Under the pieces are notes generated by a model, which was not told where the DNA came from, did not search any database, and was given only the letters and a program-made list of their open reading frames with translations. A stretch of 64,000 bases of DNA, taken from positions 1-64,000 of IMG/VR virus record IMGVR_UViG_3300020473_000024; one strand, 5' to 3'. The stretch is from a virus. The number at the start of each line of letters is the position of its first letter. Position 1 is the stretch's first letter. The translations under genes were made by a program, and so were the position numbers. This document shows positions 15,768-23,503 of the stretch, in pieces.

Positions 15768-16277
15768 TCACTCTATAGTTAATTTAACTAGACCCTCAGA
15801 AAAAGCTAGGAAGAGGAGATCATATTGTTTCCGATATTTAGCAATCCTCCGACTATCTCCATTAACCATACTAAAACTTAAGTTTGAGATTGTGTCTGCT
15901 AGCTTAACTACAAGAGCTTTTTGGTCTGTTTTAATACGTTCAATGTACTCATTATAATCATACCCTTCTTCTTTTGTCACTAGTTGTACACTGGTTATAA
16001 CATCTTCTTCAAAACCTTTTGCTCGAAGAATATCCTCAGTGATATAAGTATCCTCAAGAATATCGTGAAGCCAAGCCACCTGTAGCATTTTAAATAGAGG
16101 TGTGGGGTCATAAGCAATAGAATCACTAAAGTGTTGATCAACCAATCGTTGAACAGTGCAGGCTACATCCGCTAGATGTTCCCCATACTCTAAGTTGCCA
16201 TACTCCTGACCTTGATGGGCTTCTAAAGCCAGCTCTTCAGCCATCTCTAAAGCTATGATTTCCTGTGCTAAATTCAT
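15768..16277 (-). CDS. HD-domain hydrolase resembling small alarmone hydrolases
   Basis: 169 residues from ATG 16277 (SD GGAGGG). The fold pattern of RelA/SpoT-type HD hydrolases is clear: ALEAHQGQEY (first helix), H34, LHDILEDT (H71-D72, E75-D76) and KLADTISNL (D about 135). These are the Mn2+-binding and catalytic positions of SpoT and MESH1/SAH enzymes, which remove the 3'-pyrophosphate of (p)ppGpp. No synthetase domain is present. It might lower alarmones during infection, or act on other nucleotides; the substrate is inferred. Confidence 0.8.
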   Translation of the reverse strand: MNLAQEIIALEMAEELALEAHQGQEYGNLEYGEHLADVACTVQRLVDQHFSDSIAYDPTPLFKMLQVAWLHDILEDTYITEDILRAKGFEEDVITSVQLVTKEEGYDYNEYIERIKTDQKALVVKLADTISNLSFSMVNGDSRRIAKYRKQYDLLFLAFSEGLVKLTIE

Positions 16278-16278
16278 A

Positions 16279-16599
16279 CTATCCCTCCATATCATTGTTA
16301 ATTAAACACCCATCGTACATATCTCCTAACTTTTTAGCACAAGGGATTGTCTCTGGGCTATCATCGATCCAAACATCAGCATCCCAGAAGTTCTCTTTTT
16401 GCTTACCACCTGTAAAAATGACATCAATCTTTAGGCTCTCTGCATCCAAAAGGATATCATCATTATACCCATCATTACGATCAGGGCGGTAAGTAACAAA
16501 CTTCACCGAATGCCCTCTATATTCACAGGCTGAGATAAACATCTTCCAAAGCTCTGGATCAGCTGTGAAGGTCTCATCGTAGTCTAGAGCTATCTTCAT
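16279..16599 (-). CDS. HAD-superfamily phosphatase-like protein
   Basis: 106 residues with motif I as DYDET (D6, D8), motif II in FVTYRP, and a C-terminal VWIDDSPE matching motif IV (DD). Short HAD proteins of this type occur in large phages and may be nucleotidases. It ends 2 bases before the HD-domain gene; both could dephosphorylate nucleotides. Substrate unknown. Confidence 0.7.
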   Translation of the reverse strand: MKIALDYDETFTADPELWKMFISACEYRGHSVKFVTYRPDRNDGYNDDILLDAESLKIDVIFTGGKQKENFWDADVWIDDSPETIPCAKKLGDMYDGCLINNDMEG

Positions 16600-16601
16600 A
16601 A

Positions 16602-16871
16602 CTACTCCTTGTCCAAATATTTCTCAGGGATAGCCACCATAACACAATTCTGATCACGAGGCAACTCTTTCTGACACTCTTCAATCGTAGGTGCTGTCTT
16701 ATTAATAAGCTGATCCTTACCTAGGTCGTAGTTCCCTGCTCCAAAACCTAGCATACCCCCGAAAACAAGCATAAGACCTAATATGAAAGTAGTTCCATTA
16801 TCCTCTACAGCAGAGACAAATAGAAAGAATAGTCCAATAACAATAACTGCGATACCAAAAACAACTAGCAT
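16602..16871 (-). CDS. Two-helix membrane protein
   Basis: 89 residues with hydrophobic helices at about 2-21 and 28-46, then a hydrophilic tail carrying two cysteines (C64, C76). Likely an inner-membrane protein with a periplasmic or cytoplasmic C-terminal tail. Not recognised. Confidence 0.55.
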   Translation of the reverse strand: MLVVFGIAVIVIGLFFLFVSAVEDNGTTFILGLMLVFGGMLGFGAGNYDLGKDQLINKTAPTIEECQKELPRDQNCVMVAIPEKYLDKE

Positions 16872-16882
16872 AGTAATCCTCC

Positions 16883-17113
16883 TTAACTAAAAGATTTTTC
16901 AATAATTCTAATCCGATCCTCTTCTTCCATAACATTAGAAAACGAGTCTGGTTTCTGTTTTGGAGTGGACATAAATTCTGTAATGCTACTGTATTTCATA
17001 CAATCTTCCCGTAGCTCTGTCAGGCAGTGGTTACAGATATAGCCGTGTTCACTTGAGTGGTGATCACACATAATATTTTCACAATCTTTTCTAAAGCATT
17101 CTTTAACAGCCAT
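16883..17113 (-). CDS. Cysteine-rich, zinc-binding-like small protein
   Basis: 76 residues with C6, C11, C16 and C27xxC30 plus several histidines (CDHHSSEHGYICNHC), a cross-braced zinc-finger pattern. The C-terminal half is polar and charged. Probably binds nucleic acid or protein; not further assignable. Confidence 0.5.
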   Translation of the reverse strand: MAVKECFRKDCENIMCDHHSSEHGYICNHCLTELREDCMKYSSITEFMSTPKQKPDSFSNVMEEEDRIRIIEKSFS

Positions 17114-17114
17114 A

Positions 17115-17372
17115 TCAACTCTCCTCTTTAACCACTTTTAATTTTCCACATTTAGCGCACTTATACACTATAACATGTTTTTGAACTAAATCAAAACCAT
17201 TCCATCCGTTAGGTCGGATACCTAGCTGTCTCATCTGCTCTAATCGGGATGGGACGACTACGTGTTTATCTAACTTCCATGCATGCCTACACTTCTCTAG
17301 GTAGTAGACGATGCCCCACCCAATAACTGCTACAAGAATGAAATATACAACCAACAATAAAATAAAATCCAT
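17115..17372 (-). CDS. Membrane-anchored protein with a C-terminal zinc ribbon
   Basis: 85 residues from ATG 17372 (SD GGAGGGGG). One transmembrane helix (about 2-24), a basic middle part, and CAKC near the end, probably half of a zinc site. It is the first gene downstream of the terminator/promoter element at 17393-17448. Confidence 0.5.
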   Translation of the reverse strand: MDFILLLVVYFILVAVIGWGIVYYLEKCRHAWKLDKHVVVPSRLEQMRQLGIRPNGWNGFDLVQKHVIVYKCAKCGKLKVVKEES

Positions 17373-17387
17373 ACCCCCTCCAGACAA

Positions 17388-17448
17388 TAAAAAAGCTGTG
17401 TACCAAATCAATGATACACAGCTTAATAGCTTATCTTGCGTTTGTCAA
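17388..17448 (-). promoter_or_regulatory. Composite terminator/promoter element (copy A)
   Basis: On the minus strand TTGACA (17443-17448) is followed by a 17-base spacer and TAAGCT (17420-17425), then a 10-bp hairpin (17393-17402 with 17415-17424) and a run of six T. The hairpin can end the exonuclease operon while the hexamers start the next transcript. The same design and closely matching hairpin sequence recur at 60083-60127. Confidence 0.7.
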
Positions 17449-17470
17449 GAAAAATCCTAGGTGTTTCTTA

Positions 17471-18433
17471 CTACTGCACATTCATCAGTAAGCTCTCTCG
17501 CTTCTCCTTTGTGAACCTATTTTTACGTGCTCTGTTATGTTTCCCACAATCCTGACATTGATATACATCAAACTCACTGACAGAGGTGTATGCTTTCTTA
17601 TCTGTTTCAACAAGACGCGGAGATCCACAGCAAACACAGCGAACATCTTGGTCTTTGTAGTATAGAGCCGCATTAGGATGGCGTCTATCATAAGCGCGTA
17701 ACTTCAAATATACAGCCTCCAACACTTCCACATCAACCACATTGTAATCGATCATTAGTTGCCACGCTTCCATATCCCCATCATAACAATCACGCCACAT
17801 CTTAGCTCCTGTGTGCGGTAGTTTCTGACCCACTTCTAAATAACGAGCAATAGTCTCTAGGCGGTTAGTCGGGAAACGGAAGTTAGCCTTAGCAATATTT
17901 AATGTGTCAATAAGTTTGGTCGGGGAGATTGGATCTAATCCGTGATATACAAACCGAGTATTAGCTGTCTTCCAATCAAATTTAATGTTGTGAGCAATAG
18001 CCCAATCACACTCGGATAGTAGTTTGTGCAGGTCTAGGCACAGCTGATAGTCGTCATAAGGATCTTCCTTGTAGCTGTCATAATGAGGTAAGCCGACACT
18101 GCTAATAGCATCTCCATTCAACCATTTAGCTGAATAAGACATAATAAAACTATTACGATATACAAAATCTTCTTGTATATTCTGTTTATACCTCCCGAAA
18201 CCCATATATAGTTCTGGAGCTGTCTCTAGGTCAAACAAAAGGATCTTAGCTCCTTCTTGTTGTTCCTCTACAGATTGTATAATATCTTCAGATAAATTAC
18301 CATGCTCCCGATAATATTTTAATACATCGTTAACTTGTGTTTTACCCATATTTAAAATGTCTGCAATCTGACGTCCAGACATCCCTTGATCACTCAAGCT
18401 GAGTGCCTTACTGTGCCAATCTTTATATCTCAT
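17471..18433 (-). CDS. HTH plus DEDD 3'-5' exonuclease-like protein with zinc ribbon
   Basis: 320 residues in three parts. An N-terminal helix-turn-helix (SGRQIADILNMGKTQVNDVL, about 19-38); an RNase H-like exonuclease core with LLFDLETAP (D-x-E, ~67), AHNIKFDWKTAN (~147) and YNVVDVEVLEAVY (third and fourth acidic residues); and a C-terminal zinc ribbon with two C-x2-C pairs (CVCC, CQDC). Probably a DNA-processing exonuclease targeted by its HTH or ribbon. It overlaps the preceding gene by one base. Confidence 0.75.
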   Translation of the reverse strand: MRYKDWHSKALSLSDQGMSGRQIADILNMGKTQVNDVLKYYREHGNLSEDIIQSVEEQQEGAKILLFDLETAPELYMGFGRYKQNIQEDFVYRNSFIMSYSAKWLNGDAISSVGLPHYDSYKEDPYDDYQLCLDLHKLLSECDWAIAHNIKFDWKTANTRFVYHGLDPISPTKLIDTLNIAKANFRFPTNRLETIARYLEVGQKLPHTGAKMWRDCYDGDMEAWQLMIDYNVVDVEVLEAVYLKLRAYDRRHPNAALYYKDQDVRCVCCGSPRLVETDKKAYTSVSEFDVYQCQDCGKHNRARKNRFTKEKRESLLMNVQ

Positions 18434-18678
18434 TACTTCTCCATCTTAACTGTTTCACCACAGAACACAATAGTAGATCCAGCATTCTCAGGTACTTTTA
18501 TACGAAGCTGATTACCAGCTGTATTACCCATCTGATTCCAGTGTTTATTCAAAAAACCACACTTACTAAGGCGCTCTTCCCTTGTCCACTGATTAAGCTC
18601 CTCTGTGGATTTGCACTCCTTGTAGCCCATCCCCATCTGGTATTTTAGTGCTCCTGCGCTTAACTTATCTTTGTGCAT
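18433..18678 (-). CDS. Hypothetical protein, 81 aa
   Basis: Basic, soluble protein (MHKDKLSAGALKYQMGMGY...) with an N-terminal helical part and a short beta C-terminus (TIVFCGETVKMEK). Its stop overlaps the exonuclease ATG by one base. Not recognised. Confidence 0.5.
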   Translation of the reverse strand: MHKDKLSAGALKYQMGMGYKECKSTEELNQWTREERLSKCGFLNKHWNQMGNTAGNQLRIKVPENAGSTIVFCGETVKMEK

Positions 18679-18682
18679 ACTC

Positions 18683-19237
18683 TCAACTATCTCCTAGTAA
18701 CTTCTTATAACAATCCCTTCGCTTGTCTTTATTAGAGATTTCATCTTCTTTAAAGCCAGCTCCTAACAGTTCCTCTTTTTGTTTTTTCACAGGCTGGTTG
18801 GTTTTGGCAATAACCTCTTTATCCAACTTAGCTTCTTCGAAAGAGAGTCCTGTCCTCTGGCTGTGTGTAATTATTGTGTGGCATCCTTTACACACAAGCT
18901 GTAGGTCTTCTTTTTCACAGGCTAAGAGTCTGATTACAAAACCTTCGATATCCTCAAAGTCTCGGAGGCTACCAGCCTCTATCTTATGATCTACTTGGAT
19001 ATCTTTCATGGGGAATGTATTACCACACACTTCACAGTCAGCTCCCCATATTTCTCTTTTACCTTTTTTAGCAGGGTTTTTTATCTTTCTTCTATTCTCC
19101 TTTAAGAACTCGATCTTGACAGGAGATTTGTTCCAACCTCTTCTTAACAACCCCCTGAGCCAAGTAAACCAAGCTGTCTTATTCTTCCATATATCGGGAA
19201 AACTAAGCCAAGGGGTTGGATAATTATTATCACTCAA
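18683..19237 (-). CDS. HNH endonuclease
   Basis: 184 residues from TTG 19237, chosen because AAGGAG lies about 7 bases upstream; an ATG at 19243 would touch the SD. The HNH core is visible: CEVC, then IQVDHKIEAG (catalytic DH), then LQLVCKGCHTIITHSQR. The two C-x2-C pairs hold structural zinc. It may be a free-standing homing endonuclease or a phage DNA-processing enzyme. It begins over the stop of the 58-residue gene. Confidence 0.8.
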   Translation of the reverse strand: MSDNNYPTPWLSFPDIWKNKTAWFTWLRGLLRRGWNKSPVKIEFLKENRRKIKNPAKKGKREIWGADCEVCGNTFPMKDIQVDHKIEAGSLRDFEDIEGFVIRLLACEKEDLQLVCKGCHTIITHSQRTGLSFEEAKLDKEVIAKTNQPVKKQKEELLGAGFKEDEISNKDKRRDCYKKLLGDS

Positions 19238-19406
19238 TAGCATCTCCTTCTGTGGATAAATGGACAGTAAAATCAATGGATTCAATATCTCCTTCTAACT
19301 CTACTACTAAATGACCTTCTTGGTTTAGCCATAAATCAGAAGCTTTAAATCCCCTTGCTCTAAGATACTTCAACAGCCAAGGGACTCTAACCTTATCTTC
19401 CTTCAT
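19230..19406 (-). CDS. Hypothetical small protein, 58 aa
   Basis: ATG 19406; product MKEDKVRVPWLLKYLRARGF... ending in an acidic HLSTEGDAIE. An N-terminal helix is followed by predicted strands (HLVVELEGDIESIDFTV). It overlaps the NADAR gene by 14 bases and the HNH gene by 8, so expression is coupled. Not recognised. Confidence 0.55.
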   Translation of the reverse strand: MKEDKVRVPWLLKYLRARGFKASDLWLNQEGHLVVELEGDIESIDFTVHLSTEGDAIE

Positions 19407-19836
19407 TCCTTATCTCCTCTCTGATCTGCATTATCAGTTTACCGAGATGGTTTTCTCCTTCACCTGTCCTAAGACAAACACCCCAGTAAATATCCCGCCA
19501 CCAATTACCCTCCTGTATATATTGGTCGCCCGTAGAAATAAGTTTATTCCTTAGAGAGGGGTTTAAAGGGGAGAACTTATAGCGTAACCCATACAACATA
19601 ACATCCTGTTTTATATCCTCCCAATCTTCCCTTAAAGTCAGACTTCTTCCATAAGACTTAAGACCTTTCAAGGGATGCAAACAAACCCCTACTCTTTCAG
19701 AATGATCTTTGGTTTTCATAGCCACATAGAAGTGCTCATTCGTAGGGAAAGAAAGACCTCCTGAAAATTTTAAAGGTCTTTCAAACAAAGCGAAGTTACT
19801 GAGCCAGTTATATTCGTCTCTAAACGTCTCTATCAT
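19393..19836 (-). CDS. NADAR (YbiA-like) ADP-ribosyl glycohydrolase family protein
   Basis: 147 residues from ATG 19836 (SD GGGAG). All hallmarks of the NADAR/DUF1768 family are present in order: IETFRDEYNWLSNFA, PTNEHFYVAMK (Glu-His), YGRSLTLREDWEDIKQDVM, KFSPLN..LRNKLISTG, EGNWWRDIYWGV and GENHLGKLIMQIR. NADAR proteins include YbiA, which hydrolyses riboflavin intermediates, and enzymes that remove ADP-ribose from guanosine in DNA as antitoxins to DarT toxins; phage NADARs acting against DarT have been reported. An anti-defence role is likely but inferred. Confidence 0.88.
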   Translation of the reverse strand: MIETFRDEYNWLSNFALFERPLKFSGGLSFPTNEHFYVAMKTKDHSERVGVCLHPLKGLKSYGRSLTLREDWEDIKQDVMLYGLRYKFSPLNPSLRNKLISTGDQYIQEGNWWRDIYWGVCLRTGEGENHLGKLIMQIREEIRNEGR

Positions 19837-20842
19837 ACTCCACTCCCAGATCTTTACACATACTCTCCAATGTGGTAGGATCGTTATAATCACGGTGCAT
19901 ATAAAGAAGTAGGAACATTTCAGAGGCAATATCGAAGTAGTCGGCTACGATCTCTTCTTCAGTATCCCAGTGATTATATGTTACAGGGCTTGGATACCAC
20001 TTCTTATGCATCTTTAAAACAAACTCTAGACAGTCTTTTTTAGTGGTGAGGGGGTCTAGGTCTTTCTTAGCTGTTTTCTCCCCATAACGAGCTTTACAGA
20101 GCTTCCTAGGCAGGATATTATCGGTTTTGTCTCCGATAAGCATTTGAAAGCATAGAGACTTAAAGCCCATAACCCTGATCTTACCTTCTCCATCCACCCA
20201 TATTTTCCCTACTCCTTGTGGGATTAAGTAAGGCTCATCTGCTTTATCCATGTCATAGATACCGCCCTCTGTCTGCCAAGCGTCCTTATCTATTGTAGAT
20301 TGAATAAATTCACCGCTAGAAGCTAAGATGGAAAGTAGGTCATCACCTTCAACTCCGTACTGAGATTCTGAGGGGTAGTATTTGTAGAGGTATTCTTTGA
20401 CTTCTTTGAGGTAGAGGGGGCGAATATCATCCTTTCTGTTACCCTTGTACTCAACTATTGTGGCAACTTTCTTTCTGAAGTTATCTTCACCATCAAACAC
20501 AAGGACAAACTCTTCTGCTTTACAGGCTTCCATTATCCCTTTTATTAATGATTTACATATCTGGTAGGCGTGTTCTACTGGCTCTACTTCACGATCATCT
20601 TCTATTTCAAATTCTTCTAGTCTAAAAGGCTCTTTACCCTGCTCCAGCCTTTCCTTGTTTGTGTCTGCTAACCATCCCCCAGCTTTCTTACTGTGATGTC
20701 CATAAAACTCGGTTCGATTATCAAACTCCTTTTGTCTTCCTGAGGGGATGTGGGTGACAACTATATATCGCCTTTCTATAGCTGAAGCCGCTTTGAATGA
20801 TATGATATCAGCGTCTATAGCTACTTTCTTCGGTAGGTTCAT
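19820..20842 (-). CDS. 5'-3' exonuclease / flap endonuclease (FEN-like)
   Basis: 340 residues with the acidic PIN/FEN clusters: AIDADIISF (D9, D11), LVFDGEDNFRK, GVEGDDLLS, and QMLIGDKTDNI (the H3TH region). The catalytic layout is close to T7 gp6 and related phage enzymes that degrade RNA primers or flaps. It lies in the replication operon upstream of NADAR, with a 17-base overlap. Confidence 0.85.
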   Translation of the reverse strand: MNLPKKVAIDADIISFKAASAIERRYIVVTHIPSGRQKEFDNRTEFYGHHSKKAGGWLADTNKERLEQGKEPFRLEEFEIEDDREVEPVEHAYQICKSLIKGIMEACKAEEFVLVFDGEDNFRKKVATIVEYKGNRKDDIRPLYLKEVKEYLYKYYPSESQYGVEGDDLLSILASSGEFIQSTIDKDAWQTEGGIYDMDKADEPYLIPQGVGKIWVDGEGKIRVMGFKSLCFQMLIGDKTDNILPRKLCKARYGEKTAKKDLDPLTTKKDCLEFVLKMHKKWYPSPVTYNHWDTEEEIVADYFDIASEMFLLLYMHRDYNDPTTLESMCKDLGVEYDRDV

Positions 20843-20862
20843 TACTTCTCCTGTAACGAAAG

Positions 20863-20881
20863 AAGGGGCAAGAAGCCCCTT
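20863..20881 (-). terminator. Hairpin, probable terminator or attenuator
   Basis: AAGGGGC (20863-20869) pairs with GCCCCTT (20875-20881) around a 5-base loop; on the minus strand it is followed by CTTTCG, a weak U run, and then the SD of the exonuclease gene. A second inverted repeat, CACACT/AGTGTG (20903-20916), lies just upstream. Confidence 0.6.
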
Positions 20882-20917
20882 TAATTAATCAAATTGTAGG
20901 TACACACTGTAGTGTGA

Positions 20918-21193
20918 TTATTCTTGCTCTTGTTCTTTTTTATTTTCTAAGATTTCTCGTGCATGTACTAAGGTCTCCGCTTCCTCATACTTGCGTTTAG
21001 TACTCTGTTCATCATAACAAGCCTTAGCAATCTTATTAAAATCACCAGCTGTGATGTTAAACTTCTGTTTAGCTACATCAGCAATATTTGATTGTAGATC
21101 CTTTAAGGCATCAATCTGAGTTTGAGCGTCTTTCCACTCTTTGATGTTCCCACGGAAACCTTCATCGTTTAAAATATACCCTTGAATATTCAT
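20918..21193 (-). CDS. Small acidic helical protein, distantly T4 DsbA-like
   Basis: 91 residues, mostly helical. The pattern of a helix with I..I...AK...ITAGDFNKIAKACYDEQ..., then an acidic helix EEAETLV recalls T4 DsbA, a double-strand DNA-binding protein that aids late transcription. The resemblance is by eye only. The ATG is 9 bases after the SPFH gene stop. Confidence 0.35.
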   Translation of the reverse strand: MNIQGYILNDEGFRGNIKEWKDAQTQIDALKDLQSNIADVAKQKFNITAGDFNKIAKACYDEQSTKRKYEEAETLVHAREILENKKEQEQE

Positions 21194-21201
21194 ATCTCTC
21201 C

Positions 21202-22595
21202 TTACTTCTGAATGCTAGCGTCAATTTGTAGGTCTTTAGCCGCTTTAGCTGTCATCAGTTGCATAAAGTTATCGACTGTACCTAGAGCATTACCAGCTGT
21301 GCTATCTCCACCTCCAGCAAACACAGTTTGTGGAACATTGATTTGAGAAGCCGCTGAAGCCCATTCTTTGTTAATAGCTACTAGAGCTTCAAGTTTCTGA
21401 GCCAAAGCACCATCAGCCTCTAAGATTACACGTTTCTCATAAGCTTGTGCGTCAGCCGCTACTTGTACTGCTTGTGCATCAATGCGAGCTTTATCTAGAT
21501 TAATCTCAGAGGTTTGTTTAGCAATCTGAGCTTCTTCACGCTGACGTTCTGCTTCGATAAGAGCCAGCTGTTTGCTTGTCTCAGCATTAGTGGTTTTTTC
21601 AATCTGCTCCACTTCTGCTTTAGCTTGACGTTTAGCAATTTCTGTTTTACCAGCTTGAATAGCTAACAGACGTTGTTCTTCTTGCTCTTTACGCTCTTCA
21701 CGAGCTACGATACGACGACTAGCGGCATCTTTACGAGCTTGGATTTGTTGCTCAAACTTATCATCTGGGTCTAAGTCTTCTAAGATTGCACTACCTACTT
21801 TGATACCAAACTGCATAAAATCATGCTGTTCACGAATAGGCATACCATTCTTACCTAACACCTTCTGCATAACAATAACTTCTTGGCTAGTGTCACCTAC
21901 ACTTGAAGTATTTTCAGCACCTTCCGAGTTATTTGCTGTAGCATCGGAAGACACAACACCAGTGTTAATACGCTTCTTAACTTGCTCTACAACAGCACGA
22001 CCTTGTGCGATAGTATCACGGAAATCGGTCTTAAAGTTATCTCGTTCACCACCAGCATAGTATTCTTCCATCGTGTACATGTTAGCAACGCTGTCCATTG
22101 AAGCCACTACAGCTGGTTTCAGTAGTGCAGATACAAGACGCTCAGGACTACGATACATACGAGCCATTTCTAAGAAAGCTTCTTCCTCCTGAGGGATCTC
22201 AAAACGAGTGACTTGCTTGATATGCCCTGTCCAGTTGTCTGCCATACGGACTTTGTGTGGCGCTGATACGCTACTACCATCTGCCTGTGGGTTGTTTGTA
22301 TTAGAAACTGTAATAGCCCAAGGGTATTGATTACTGTAACCAAAACCTTCAAAATACCAACCTGTAGTACAAACAGCTTTCTCACTTCCGAAAACAGTCC
22401 GAACGTGTTGACAGTTACCACCATCGTTGTACTGAAAAGCACCACCTAGTAGCATCACTGCGGATAGAATAGAGGCGATAGAAATACCAACACTCTTAAT
22501 CTTTCGTTCAATACTATTAGCTTCTGTTTTAACAAAGAAGCCTACTGCGACTGAAACTAGAAGTAACAGAACACCCAAAATACCTAAAAACATAA
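21202..22595 (-). CDS. SPFH/prohibitin-like membrane protein
   Basis: 464 residues from ATG 22595 (SD GGAGG). Two N-terminal hydrophobic helices (about 2-20 and 37-53) are followed by a band-7/SPFH-like beta domain (to ~190) and a long Ala/Glu/Lys/Gln-rich coiled coil (~270-400), then a hydrophobic AAKAAKDLQ end. This is the flotillin/HflK/stomatin plan; such proteins form ring or cage assemblies in the membrane. Cellular roles include shielding FtsH and organising membrane domains. A phage copy may change host membrane or proteolysis; its role is not known. Confidence 0.85.
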
Positions 22596-22659
22596 TATCC
22601 TCCATTTTGTATAAGGGGGCTTAACAGCCCCAATAAATTCTTTTAAAATCAACTACTTA

Positions 22660-23265
22660 TCAGAAGGGAATGTCATCATCAAAGTCGCTATCTTGGTCTG
22701 GCTGATTGTTCTGACTAGCCTGAGGGCTACTACTCTGTTGCTGTTGTTGCTGTTGCTGTGGAGCTTGCTCCTGACTACTGAATAGCTCTGGAAGGGCTTC
22801 TTTACCACCAGAGGCATACTTAAATAACACTTCCTCAGCGATTTTCACAGTGTCCTTTGCCAGATCTTCTGGTTTAGCTGTTTTCTTAGCTACTGCCGCC
22901 ACTAACGTTGCCGCATAGCCCATACAGCTTTGGCGCATAATCTGATCCTGATTACCACCTGACTTGCCTTGGTAGCCACCGCCTTTGCCGCCTTTGTTAC
23001 CACCCCGACCTTGATAACCGCCACCGTTTCCACCAGCTTGTTTTTTCTGGACAAGCTCTGGATTGCCTACTAGGTTGCTCCAATCATCAGGGTTATAAGT
23101 GAGTTTGATTGTATCGCCATTGTCAAAGGTTTTTGGTTTTTGCTTAATACCTAAGCTGATATTATTGTGCCAGTTGCCACTATCATCTTTAATATTGAGT
23201 TTATAAAAACCTTGTGGGTTCGGCTCTAATTTAAATACCTGACCCGTTACTGTTACATTTGCCAT
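22660..23265 (-). CDS. ssb: Single-stranded DNA-binding protein
   Basis: 201 residues. A short OB-fold-like N-terminus (~1-72), a Gly/Lys-rich linker (~75-105), a helical middle, then a Gln-rich stretch including eight consecutive Gln, and an acidic tail ending DSDFDDDIPF. The last six residues match the tip of bacterial SSB, which recruits host repair and replication proteins, so this phage SSB may call in the same partners. It lies between the polymerase and the SPFH gene in the replication operon. Confidence 0.85.
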   Translation of the reverse strand: MANVTVTGQVFKLEPNPQGFYKLNIKDDSGNWHNNISLGIKQKPKTFDNGDTIKLTYNPDDWSNLVGNPELVQKKQAGGNGGGYQGRGGNKGGKGGGYQGKSGGNQDQIMRQSCMGYAATLVAAVAKKTAKPEDLAKDTVKIAEEVLFKYASGGKEALPELFSSQEQAPQQQQQQQQSSSPQASQNNQPDQDSDFDDDIPF

Positions 23266-23270
23266 ACTGA

Positions 23271-23429
23271 TTACTCTCCTTTCTCTTCTTCACGTTTCGT
23301 TTTGTTGTAAGGTCGTTTATAATTACCTCCCTTACCCTTGCCACTGTTGTTAGGATTGCCCCAACGATGAGATAAGAATACTTCTAGGAAGTCCTTTTCT
23401 CGCTGTTTCTTAGTGCTTGTATATGTCAT
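23271..23429 (-). CDS. Small basic protein, 52 aa
   Basis: ATG 23429 has GGAGG upstream. The product starts MTYTSTKKQREKDFLEVF and has a Gly/Lys-rich, strongly basic second half (NNSGKGKGG..KRPYNKTKR), suggesting nucleic-acid binding. It is the first gene after the promoter at 23462-23489 and lies 5 bases before ssb. Confidence 0.6.
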   Translation of the reverse strand: MTYTSTKKQREKDFLEVFLSHRWGNPNNSGKGKGGNYKRPYNKTKREEEKGE

Positions 23430-23461
23430 TATACCTCCTCTGCTTCAATAAAGTGACAGGT

Positions 23462-23489
23462 AGTATACCACACAATAAACTCCTGTCAA
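23462..23489 (-). promoter_or_regulatory. Sigma70-type promoter for the ssb/SPFH operon
   Basis: TTGACA (23484-23489), 16-base spacer, TATACT (23462-23467) on the minus strand, right after the end of the polymerase gene. It gives ssb and downstream genes their own transcription start. Confidence 0.85.
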
Positions 23490-23503
23490 CCCCTATTTAT
23501 AAA

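Noticed and set aside
22170-22445. Minus-strand open frame inside the SPFH gene in another frame
   Set aside because: No SD and low-complexity composition; the SPFH frame is clearly the coding one.
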